The notes under the pieces: model-generated
What the model was told of the DNA's origin: nothing
Seen by the model: only the letters and a program-made list of their open reading frames with translations
Databases searched by the model: none
Part shown: positions 1 through 5,709 of the stretch, one piece after another
Layout of the letters: each line of letters begins with the position of its first letter
Position numbering within the stretch: position 1 is the stretch's first letter
Assembly: GCA_026983855.1 (NCBI GenBank)
Contig: JALSTE010000219.1
Coordinates: forward strand, 1 to 15,163
Source of the DNA: Acidimicrobiia bacterium
GTDB taxonomy: Bacteria; Actinomycetota; Acidimicrobiia; Acidimicrobiales; Poriferisodalaceae
Direction of reading: 5' to 3'
DNA length: 15,163 nucleotides
Translations under genes and position numbers: made by a program

Positions 1-771
1 TCCCTCGATGGGATCTCCCAGGGGAAACGGGGCGTCGGTCCGGGTCAGACGGTCCCCCTCGATCCGAAACGTCCACTCGTGGGGGGTTCCCTCCGCGTCG
101 GTGAAACTGACCCTCACCCGGTCACCCTCGAGGGTGACCTCACCGAGATCGATCTGATCCCCGAGGGTGACCGGCTGGCTCACCAGTGGGTCCCCGGTGA
201 CGTCGGTCACGGCGTAGAGCAGGTGGAAGGTCCCCGATCCACCGGTGTCGACGGTGAGGGTCACGGCGGCGGTGACCGAGCCGTCGGCACCGTTGACGAT
301 GACGGCGGAGTTGTACAGGGCCAGGGTGCCCTGGGGGTCGGACCAGCCACCGTCGTGCAGTTCGATGGTCCCGAATTCCGAGGGGTAGGTGAGATTCTCC
401 AGGATCGTGGCGGGTGCGGTGCCGGTGGGTGCGGTGGTGCCGGTGGGTGCGGTGGTGCTGACCTCGGGGCCGCGGTGGCTGAGGAGCCGGTAGGTCCCCA
501 GGGCGGCCACCACCACCAGGGAGGCGGCCACCAACAGGATCAGGGACCTCCGGGGTCCCCGTTCGGGACGGTCAGGGGCGTGGAGGGGAATCTCGTGGGT
601 GGGGATGGACATTTCGGGGGCCTCCTCGATTCGTGGCGATGTGACCCGCTCGGCCTCCCGGAGCGCCTCCCGCAGCCGGGGCCAGAACCCCGGGGTCTCC
701 GGTGGCAGGTCGAGCCTCCCAAGGGCCCGACCCAGCTCGTGGTCCCGCTCGGGGACGGAACGCTCATCCAT
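1..771 (-). CDS. Probable membrane anti-sigma factor, 3' end beyond the window
   Basis: The reading frame is open from an ATG at 771 down to base 1, giving 257 codons with no stop, so the C-terminus lies outside the window. The N-terminal cytoplasmic part (residues 1-74) has an LGRLDLP...GFWPRLREAL pattern like the start of many actinobacterial anti-sigma proteins. One membrane segment lies at about 75-97, followed by a Thr/Pro repeat linker (about 105-121) and an extracytoplasmic beta-rich domain (about 122-257). No cysteine is present, so the classical zinc-binding anti-sigma HxxxCxxC motif is absent. The start overlaps the upstream sigma-factor gene by 8 bases and is preceded by a strong ribosome site, implying translational coupling. 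The role, holding the ECF sigma factor at the membrane, is inferred mainly from context; the outer domain is not recognised. Confidence 0.75.
   Translation of the reverse strand, partial: MDERSVPERDHELGRALGRLDLPPETPGFWPRLREALREAERVTSPRIEEAPEMSIPTHEIPLHAPDRPERGPRRSLILLVAASLVVVAALGTYRLLSHRGPEVSTTAPTGTTAPTGTAPATILENLTYPSEFGTIELHDGGWSDPQGTLALYNSAVIVNGADGSVTAAVTLTVDTGGSGTFHLLYAVTDVTGDPLVSQPVTLGDQIDLGEVTLEGDRVRVSFTDAEGTPHEWTFRIEGDRLTRTDAPFPLGDPIEG
413..460 (-). repeat. Degenerate 18-base tandem repeat in the linker of the anti-sigma-like gene
   Basis: Three consecutive units related to GGTGCGGTGGTGCCGGTG (plus strand) lie here. The first is shortened to 15 bases and the last diverges at its end. 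On the coding minus strand they encode TTAPTG-type repeats just outside the membrane segment. This is an in-frame microsatellite-like linker that could vary in length between strains. Confidence 0.75.
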
Positions 772-1291
772 GGTCGACCTCCCTCAGGTGGTCCCGGAGC
801 CGACTGCGGGCCCGGCCCAGACGTGACGCCAGGGTCCCCTCGGGGATCCCCAGCACCTCGGCCGCCTCGGCGAAGGCCAGGCCCTCGGCGTCGACGAGCA
901 GGACCGCCGCCCGGTGGGCGGGGCTGAGCCGGTCGAGGGCCGTGGCCAGGTCCACCCGGTCGGTGGCCGTACCGGCGGTGTCGTTCCCCGCCACGAAGTC
1001 CAGGTCGGGATCGGGGTCCTCCACCAGCGGGGGGCGACGACGGCGCAGGTGACCCAGGCAGGTGTTGTAGACGATCCGGTACATCCACGTCTCGAACCGG
1101 GAGTTGCCCCGGAACCGGGGATAGGCCCGGAAGGCCGAAACGTAGGACTCCTGGAGCACATCCTCGGCGTCATCGCCCACCAGACGGAAGGCCAACCTCC
1201 TCATCGCGGGGTGGACGTCCCGTAGGCGACGCTCGAAGTCGTCGACCCGGTCGGGGACGTGGCACTCACTCGGGGGGGCTGACGGGTTCAC
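764..1291 (-). CDS. ECF-family RNA polymerase sigma factor
   Basis: A 175-residue sigma-70 protein of the extracytoplasmic-function class. Region 2 spans about 27-88, with DAEDVLQE (41-48) matching the core-binding region 2.2 and SRFETWMYRIVYN (64-76) matching regions 2.3/2.4 that melt and read the -10 element. Region 4 spans about 115-168, with LSPAHRAAVLL and LGIPEGTLASRLGRARSRL forming the helix-turn-helix for the -35 element. The start is a GTG at 1291. No good Shine-Dalgarno precedes it, so leaderless translation is possible; the ATG at codon 30 would cut into region 2. It is followed by an overlapping membrane partner gene, the normal arrangement for an ECF sigma and its anti-sigma. The inducing signal is not visible. 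It is divergent from the cupredoxin-BlaI operon and could share its control region. Confidence 0.95.
   Translation of the reverse strand: MNPSAPPSECHVPDRVDDFERRLRDVHPAMRRLAFRLVGDDAEDVLQESYVSAFRAYPRFRGNSRFETWMYRIVYNTCLGHLRRRRPPLVEDPDPDLDFVAGNDTAGTATDRVDLATALDRLSPAHRAAVLLVDAEGLAFAEAAEVLGIPEGTLASRLGRARSRLRDHLREVDHG
777..785 (-). promoter_or_regulatory. Ribosome binding site fixing the start of the anti-sigma-like gene
   Basis: On the minus strand GAGGGAGGT ends 5 bases before the ATG at 771, inside the last codons of the sigma-factor gene. It selects this ATG over the out-of-frame ATG at 767 and supports coupled translation. Confidence 0.7.
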
Positions 1292-1513
1292 ATCGGGGTT
1301 TGACGCGCCGGGCGGCCGATTCCATCCCCCGCCGTTCGGGAATTCACCTGAAATCGGTCACACCACCCGTCCGGGAACGTTCCCCCCCAACTATGACAGC
1401 CCCCGATGACCGAGGTCCCGACCGCGGGGACCTTGGCCCCTACGGCTCGTAGTAGTTCACTTCGTAAGTTCATGGTGACGGATTCCCCCCTACCTCGAAA
1501 TGGCAGGCCCCCG
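1292..1513. promoter_or_regulatory. Divergent control region between the sigma factor and cupredoxin genes
   Basis: This 222-base gap separates divergent genes and holds no convincing ORF. It contains a perfect 12-base palindrome GGGAACGTTCCC (1373-1384) and a perfect dyad CTACG-GCT-CGTAG (1440-1452), followed directly by TAG. A direct repeat AGTTCA occurs at 1454-1459 and 1467-1472. The dyad lies about 60-75 bases before the cupredoxin start, and its GTAGTAG tail recurs as GTAGTA in the spacer upstream of the SHOCT gene. A possible -10 is TAAGTT (1465-1470), but no good -35 is spaced from it. Operator identity is inferred. Confidence 0.5.
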
Positions 1514-2014
1514 ATGAAACGATCCCTGTTCCTGGTACCGATCCTGGCCCTGGCCCTGCTGGCAGCCGCCTGCGGTGACGCCTCCGACGACGCGGCCGGA
1601 GTCCTATCCGCCGCCGGCGACTCGACCGAGGAGGCCTTCTCCTTCGGGGAGGCGGCCGACCCCGCCGACGCCACCCGCACCGTTGACATAGTCATGACCG
1701 AATTCGCCTTCGACCCCTCCACCATCGAGGTGTCCGACGGTGAGGTGGTCACGTTCCGGTTGCACAACGAGGGCACCGTCGAGCACGACTTCACCATCGG
1801 TGACCGGGAGACCCAGGATGAACACGACGCCGAGATGGCCGAGATGGCCCCCGGTGAGGAGCACATGGCCGACCCCAACGCGGTATCCGTCGAGCCCGGC
1901 GAGACCAGGGAGATCACCTGGCGTTTCGAGAACGTCGAGGGCGGGATCCAGTTCGGTTGCCACGTTCCCGGTCACTACGCTGCCGGAATGGTGGGACAGT
2001 TCGAACAGGGCTGA
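1514..2014 (+). CDS. Secreted cupredoxin (blue copper) lipoprotein
   Basis: A 166-residue precursor starting MKRSLFLVPILALALLAAAC, a lipoprotein signal peptide with the lipid-accepting Cys20. After an acidic linker (21-52) comes a single cupredoxin domain (about 55-164). Type 1 copper ligands are visible as His91 in VEHDF and the C-terminal loop Cys149-x4-His154-x4-Met159 (CHVPGHYAAGM). The C-x4-H-x4-M spacing is that of rusticyanin and sulfocyanin rather than plastocyanin. A Met/His/Asp/Glu-rich insert at about 100-119 may bind extra metal. The frame is open further upstream, but this ATG was chosen because it alone places the signal peptide at the N-terminus. The BlaI gene follows 17 bases later, so they are probably cotranscribed. 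Likely role: outer-face electron carrier or copper buffer; the partner is unknown. Confidence 0.9.
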   Translation: MKRSLFLVPILALALLAAACGDASDDAAGVLSAAGDSTEEAFSFGEAADPADATRTVDIVMTEFAFDPSTIEVSDGEVVTFRLHNEGTVEHDFTIGDRETQDEHDAEMAEMAPGEEHMADPNAVSVEPGETREITWRFENVEGGIQFGCHVPGHYAAGMVGQFEQG

Positions 2015-2031
2015 CGAGCCCGGGAGGTCCG

Positions 2032-2388
2032 ATGGCAGCACCGAGGGGCATGGGACCCCTGGAGACCGAGGTCATGGAGTACCTCTGGATGGTCGACTCG
2101 GGAACCCCCGCCCAGGTGCGGGAGGCCCTGGGTGCGGACCTGGCCTACACCACGGTCATGACCATCCTGACCCGACTGTGGCGGAAGGGTCTTCTCGACC
2201 GGCAGAGATCGGGGCGGGCCTATGAGTACCGTCCGGTGGAGTCCCAGGCCCAGCACCGGGCCCGGGGGATGAGATCCACCCTCGACCAGGCCCCGGACCG
2301 GGAGGCGGTGCTGAGCCGGTTCGTAGATGAATTGTCCCCCGGTGACGCCCGGCTGCTCAGGCGCCTCCTGGAGCGGGGTCCGGGCTGA
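2032..2388 (+). CDS. BlaI/MecI/CopY-family transcriptional repressor
   Basis: A 118-residue winged-helix protein. LETEVMEYLW (10-19), PAQVREAL (26-33), YTTVMTILTRLWRKGLL (39-55) and GRAYEYRP (61-68) match the DNA-binding domain of the BlaI/MecI family. The short C-terminal part (about 70-115) is the dimerisation region that BlaR1-type proteases cleave in characterised members. There is no Cys-rich tail, so it is not a CopY-type direct copper sensor. The ATG at 2032 has GGGAGG at 2022-2027; an ATG at 2050 just before the conserved core is the alternative. The stop overlaps the start of the M56 protease gene (TGATG), so repressor and protease are translationally coupled. Likely targets are the dyads around this operon; this is inference. 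Confidence 0.93.
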   Translation: MAAPRGMGPLETEVMEYLWMVDSGTPAQVREALGADLAYTTVMTILTRLWRKGLLDRQRSGRAYEYRPVESQAQHRARGMRSTLDQAPDREAVLSRFVDELSPGDARLLRRLLERGPG

Positions 2389-3260
2389 TGCCGCCCCCGC
2401 TGGTGCTGCCGGGTCTGGTCCTGGTTCTGTTGGGGGTGGTGGTGGGTCTGGTCCGGCCCCGGGTACCGGCTCGGGTGGCCCTGTGGACCGTCGGGGGACT
2501 GGCCGCCCTGGCCGCGGTGGTGTCGGTCACCACCCTGGCCGGACTGGCCGCTTCCTATCTGTTGGACGTGAACGGCCTCGGTGCCGTCGTGGGGTACTGC
2601 GTGGCGGTCACCGGCCACCGCCACGTGCCTTGGTGGCTGGGGACCACGGCCCTGCTCGGTTCGGTCCTGGTCGTGATCCGGATGTCGCGGGCGGCCCGGA
2701 GGAGGCGCCGGGCCGGGACCGGTCACGAGGGGCGCCGCCTCGAGGTGTTGGACACCTCCACGCCGATGGCGTTCGCCGCCCCCGGGAGTCCCGGCTGTGT
2801 CGTGGTGTCCCGGGGGATGCTCGAGGCCCTCGATCCCGAGGAGCGCCGGGTCCTCATCGCCCACGAGAGGGCCCATCTCGATGCCCGGCACCACCGCTTT
2901 CTGCTGGCGGCCGACCTGGCGGTGGCCGCCATGCCCCTGCTCGTCCCCCTGGCCCGACAGGTCCGTCTGGCCACCGAGCGCAGCGCCGATGAGATGGCGG
3001 TGGCCGCGGTCGGGGGAGATCGCGACCTGGTGGCGCGGGCCATCGGCCACGCCGCCCTGGCCGGTGACCGGGTGGAGGCCGGGGGGTTCCTCGGTGGTTC
3101 GGTGGTGGAGAGGGTGGCGGCCCTGTCCCGGGCCCCGGTGGGCACGGGGGTCGGGGTCCTGGCCGGGGCCGGGGGGTTGGCGATATGGGCCACCGCCGCC
3201 CTGCTCGGGATGGTCCAGGTGGTGCGGTTGGCGTCGTTGGTGGCTCACCTCTGCCGCTGA
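2388..3260 (+). CDS. M56 (BlaR1-like) membrane metalloprotease without a sensor domain
   Basis: A 290-residue integral membrane protein with segments at about 5-22, 31-57, 84-98, 172-190 and 254-278. The zinc protease motif HExxH is present as His159-Glu160-Arg-Ala-His163, and the expected third ligand as Glu197 in TERSADE, with the conserved Asp201 after it. This is the M56 gluzincin family paired with BlaI repressors. Unlike staphylococcal BlaR1 or MecR1 it ends after the last membrane helix and has no extracellular penicillin-binding domain, as in the short mycobacterial BlaR-type proteins. It shares one base with the blaI stop. The probable role is signal-dependent cleavage of the neighbouring repressor; what it senses cannot be read from the sequence. 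Confidence 0.9.
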   Translation: MPPPLVLPGLVLVLLGVVVGLVRPRVPARVALWTVGGLAALAAVVSVTTLAGLAASYLLDVNGLGAVVGYCVAVTGHRHVPWWLGTTALLGSVLVVIRMSRAARRRRRAGTGHEGRRLEVLDTSTPMAFAAPGSPGCVVVSRGMLEALDPEERRVLIAHERAHLDARHHRFLLAADLAVAAMPLLVPLARQVRLATERSADEMAVAAVGGDRDLVARAIGHAALAGDRVEAGGFLGGSVVERVAALSRAPVGTGVGVLAGAGGLAIWATAALLGMVQVVRLASLVAHLCR

Positions 3261-3274
3261 CCGGCCCGGGGGAA

Positions 3275-3348
3275 ACTACGACGGGCAGTAGTAACATGGT
3301 CATGTAGGAATACCCCTACACCCCATGGGTACATACACCATGGGTACA
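3275..3348 (+). promoter_or_regulatory. Cluster of dyads and direct repeats upstream of the SHOCT gene
   Basis: The 108-base spacer is AT-richer than its surroundings and holds, in order: ACTAC-N8-GTAGT (3275-3292), perfect ACATG-GT-CATGT (3294-3305), GTAGG-N6-CCTAC (3304-3319), and an 11-base direct repeat CCATGGGTACA (3323-3333 and 3338-3348) repeating every 15 bases. A possible -10 TAACAT lies at 3292-3297, inside the second dyad. ACATG-GT-CATGT resembles the TACAnnTGTA-type operators of BlaI/MecI/CopY repressors. The density of symmetrical sites points to repressor binding over a promoter; the assignment to the adjacent BlaI is inferred. Confidence 0.6.
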
Positions 3349-3368
3349 CGGCACGGAGGAGTTCAATC

Positions 3369-3665
3369 ATGACTTTCGCGATAGGGGCCCTGACGACGGG
3401 GGTGCTGGCCGACCCCGGTGACTACGGGGATCACATGAGCTGGGGAGCCGGCTGGATGTGGCTGTGGGGATTCCTGATGATGGCGGCGGTCATCGCCCTG
3501 GTCGTCTGGCTGATCCGGGTCGGAACCGCTCCCCACGACAACACCGCCGCCCGGGGCCGGAACGCCGACCCCACCGAGAGGGCCCGGGAGATCCTCTCCG
3601 AACGCTACGCCCGGGGTGACATCACCACCGAGGAGTACCGGGAGCGGATGGCTGAGCTCTCCTGA
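3369..3665 (+). CDS. Small single-pass membrane protein with C-terminal SHOCT domain
   Basis: A 98-residue protein. The N-terminal 30 residues are outside or hydrophobic and rich in Met, Trp and Gly (HMSWGAGWMWLWGFLMM), leading into one membrane helix at about 31-50. A polar linker (51-67) follows, then a SHOCT domain at about 69-97 (AREILSERYARGDITTEEY), a short helical module thought to mediate oligomerisation. GGAGGAG at 3355-3361 is well placed before the ATG. It follows the M56 gene after a spacer loaded with inverted repeats, so it probably has its own controlled promoter. Met/Trp-rich SHOCT proteins are often found near copper or redox stress genes, consistent with the upstream cupredoxin. 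No enzymatic function can be claimed. Confidence 0.88.
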   Translation: MTFAIGALTTGVLADPGDYGDHMSWGAGWMWLWGFLMMAAVIALVVWLIRVGTAPHDNTAARGRNADPTERAREILSERYARGDITTEEYRERMAELS

Positions 3666-3696
3666 GAACTCCGGGCTCTCCCGAGGACCTCACTCC

Positions 3697-4482
3697 TCAG
3701 CGTCCCCGGAACTCCGGTCTCCGCTTCTCGAGGAAGGCGGCCACGCCCTCGGCGTAGTCCTCGCTGCCGAAACACTCCCTGACCATGGTGTCGACCCGGT
3801 CCAGGTCACGGTCGGGGGGCTCGATCAGCAGCTCGCTCACCGCGGCCTTGACCGCCCGGAGGGTCAGGGGGGCGTTGGAACAGATCTGATCCACCATCTC
3901 GTCCACGGCGCGGTCCAGGTCGTGGCGTTCTACCACCCGGTTGACGAGGCCCATATCGAGGGCCCGTCGGGCGTCGAATCGGCGGGCGGTGAAGAAGATC
4001 TCCTTGGTGGCCGAGGGACCCACCAGATCCAGCAGCACCGCGATTCCCCGGGCGGCGTAGCCGAGACCCAGGCGGGCGGCCGGAATGGCGAAGGCGGCGT
4101 CGTGGGAGGCGATCCGCAGATCGGCCGTGAGGGCCACGGCCAGACCCCCGCCGATGCAGTAGCCGTGGATGGAGGCCACCACCGGCATGGGGAGCCCGGC
4201 CAGGGCCTCGGTGGCCCGCCGGGTGGCCGAGTCGTAGGCGGTGTTGGCGGAGGCGTCGGCACGGGACTCCCCGAACTGGGAGATGTCGGCCCCGCTGGCG
4301 AACGCCCGCTCACCGGCCCCCCTGATGACCACGGCCCGGATGTCGTCGTGCCCGGAGATCCGGACGGTGGCGTCGGTCAGCCCCTCCCACATCTCGGCGC
4401 TGATGGCGTTCAGCCGATCCGGATTGTCGAGGATGATGGTCGCCCGACGGTCGCCGAACTCGAGATGCACCTGTCCTGCCAT
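3697..4482 (-). CDS. Crotonase-superfamily enoyl-CoA hydratase/isomerase-like enzyme
   Basis: A 261-residue protein of normal crotonase length. Oxyanion-hole segments are visible as AFASGADIS (60-68) and the GYCIGGGL loop (107-114), so it should bind an acyl-CoA thioester. Aligning by eye with rat mitochondrial hydratase, the two catalytic glutamates (Glu144 in GGGCELA, Glu164 in GQPE) fall on Ala115 and Ala135. A simple syn-hydratase reaction is therefore doubtful; another crotonase reaction (isomerase, hydrolase, decarboxylase or CoA-binding role) is possible. The start at 4482 (MAGQVHLEFG) was chosen because upstream in-frame sequence to 4566 is low-complexity and Pro/Arg-rich. There is no strong ribosome site. 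It is divergent from the DUF3048 lipoprotein and convergent with the SHOCT gene. Confidence 0.88.
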   Translation of the reverse strand: MAGQVHLEFGDRRATIILDNPDRLNAISAEMWEGLTDATVRISGHDDIRAVVIRGAGERAFASGADISQFGESRADASANTAYDSATRRATEALAGLPMPVVASIHGYCIGGGLAVALTADLRIASHDAAFAIPAARLGLGYAARGIAVLLDLVGPSATKEIFFTARRFDARRALDMGLVNRVVERHDLDRAVDEMVDQICSNAPLTLRAVKAAVSELLIEPPDRDLDRVDTMVRECFGSEDYAEGVAAFLEKRRPEFRGR

Positions 4483-4598
4483 GGAACCGGACCGTATCGG
4501 AACCGGCGCCGGTGGCGGGAACCGGGCCCGCGGTGGCACTACCATCTCGCCGGTCCGTGTCATCACGGATTCTCCGTGTCATCTGCCCGGGAGCCGAT

Positions 4599-5687
4599 GT
4601 GTCCCTGCGAACCTCTCCGATCGTGATCCTGGCGGTATCCATCGCCGTGCTGGCCGCCGCGTGTAGCGGGGGTTCGTCCTCGGCCTCGGACACCCCCACC
4701 ACGACCTCGGCGGCGGTCACCACCACCACCGAGAAGCTCGAGCCCCTGCCCACCAGCTCGACCACCACCACCGAGGCCCCGACCACGACCACCACCGCAC
4801 CCGCCGGGCCGGTGGCCCCACTGACGGGACTGCCGGTGGATGAGCCCATCACCCGACCGGCTCTGGTGATCAAGATCGACAACCACACCCAGGCCCGTCC
4901 CCAGTGGGGGATCAACCTGGCCGACGTGGTCTACGAGGAGGTGGTCGAGGGCAAGATCACCCGTCTGGCGGCCATCTTCAACAGCACCGACGCCGATCCC
5001 GTCGGCCCGGTCCGCTCGGCCCGCACCTCGGACTTCGACATCCTCAACGATCTCAACACCCCGCTGTTCGCCAACTCGGGCGGGAACGCCATCGTGCTGC
5101 GGTTGCTGCGGAGCGTGGACAAGGTGAACGCCAACGTCAACGCCCTGCCCAATCTCTTCTACCGGGAGCGTTCCCGCCGGGCCCCCCACAACCTTCTGAC
5201 CCGCACGGCCGACCTGTGGGAGGCCAAGGGTGACGAGGGAGGCACCCCTCCGGCCCTGTTCGAGTACCGCCGGGAGGGGGAGCCCCTACCGGACACGGCC
5301 GAGGACGTGGTGGGGGTCGACATCGCCTACGGGGGACGCAACGTCTCCTACGACTGGGATCCCGAGGTGGGGGGCTGGGCCCGTCTCCAGGAGGGAACCC
5401 CCCATGTCGACGCCGACGGTGTGCAGGTGGCGCCGCCAAACGTGGTGATCAAGTTCATCGCCTACGGCCGCAGCGTCGCCGACCGGACCTCACCGGAGGC
5501 GGTCCTGGTGGGAGAGGGCGAGGCCTGGGTCCTCACCGACGGCAAGCTCATCAAGGGGACGTGGTCCCGGCCCACCAAGACCGACGTGACCGTCTACACC
5601 GACGAGAATGGCGACGTGATCAAGCTCACCCCGGGACGGACCTGGATCGCCCTCCCCCGGCCCGGTCAGGTGACCCTGAGGCAGTAG
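4599..5687 (+). CDS. DUF3048 (YerB-like) lipoprotein
   Basis: A 362-residue exported lipoprotein. The GTG at 4599, preceded by GGGAG at 4589-4593, gives a compact signal peptide ending VLAAAC with lipid Cys22. The frame extends upstream to 4512 but would add a polar leader that spoils the signal peptide. A Ser/Thr-rich linker (about 23-70, with several TTTT runs) separates the anchor from the DUF3048 domain. That domain is recognisable by PLTGLPVDEP, RPALVIKIDNH, QWGINLADVVYEEVVEG and VGPVRSARTSDFD, followed by a smaller C-terminal DUF3048-type domain reaching the end. The family (Bacillus YerB) is extracytoplasmic and of unknown biochemical function. The stop codon lies in a 13-base tandem duplication shared with the convergent transpeptidase gene. 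Confidence 0.92.
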   Translation: MSLRTSPIVILAVSIAVLAAACSGGSSSASDTPTTTSAAVTTTTEKLEPLPTSSTTTTEAPTTTTTAPAGPVAPLTGLPVDEPITRPALVIKIDNHTQARPQWGINLADVVYEEVVEGKITRLAAIFNSTDADPVGPVRSARTSDFDILNDLNTPLFANSGGNAIVLRLLRSVDKVNANVNALPNLFYRERSRRAPHNLLTRTADLWEAKGDEGGTPPALFEYRREGEPLPDTAEDVVGVDIAYGGRNVSYDWDPEVGGWARLQEGTPHVDADGVQVAPPNVVIKFIAYGRSVADRTSPEAVLVGEGEAWVLTDGKLIKGTWSRPTKTDVTVYTDENGDVIKLTPGRTWIALPRPGQVTLRQ

Positions 5688-5696
5688 CTCTCAGGG
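5674..5696. terminator. Candidate bidirectional terminator between convergent genes
   Basis: A 7-bp perfect stem CCCTGAG (5674-5680) / CTCAGGG (5690-5696) with a 9-base loop spans the stop of the DUF3048 gene. A second CTCAGGG at 5703-5709 can pair with the same left arm. There is no T-tract, so termination is only inferred from the position between tail-to-tail genes. Confidence 0.35.
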
Positions 5697-5709
5697 GTAG
5701 CTCTCAGGG
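5685..5709. repeat. 13-base tandem duplication carrying both stop codons
   Basis: TAGCTCTCAGGGG (5685-5697) is followed immediately by TAGCTCTCAGGG (5698-5709). The TAG of the first copy ends the plus-strand DUF3048 gene. The TCA of the second copy (5704-5706) is the TGA stop of the minus-strand transpeptidase. Confidence 0.85.

Noticed and set aside
79..927. 282-codon plus-strand frame
   Set aside because: It is opposite the sigma and anti-sigma genes and has only Gly/Pro/Arg-rich composition.
1406..1513. 36-codon N-terminal extension of the cupredoxin
   Set aside because: It would bury the lipoprotein signal peptide and overlaps the dyad at 1440-1452; the ATG at 1514 fits the family.
2220..3248. 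342-codon minus-strand frame
   Set aside because: It lies opposite the BlaI and M56 genes, which have clear family motifs; its own product is Pro/Gln/Gly-rich and unrecognisable.
3666..3696. Terminator between the SHOCT and crotonase genes
   Set aside because: Only a 5-bp GAGGA/TCCTC stem is visible with no T-run; too weak to annotate.
4483..4566. 28-codon N-terminal extension of the crotonase
   Set aside because: The extension is Pro/Arg-rich and precedes the normal family start; 4482 gives a standard-length protein.
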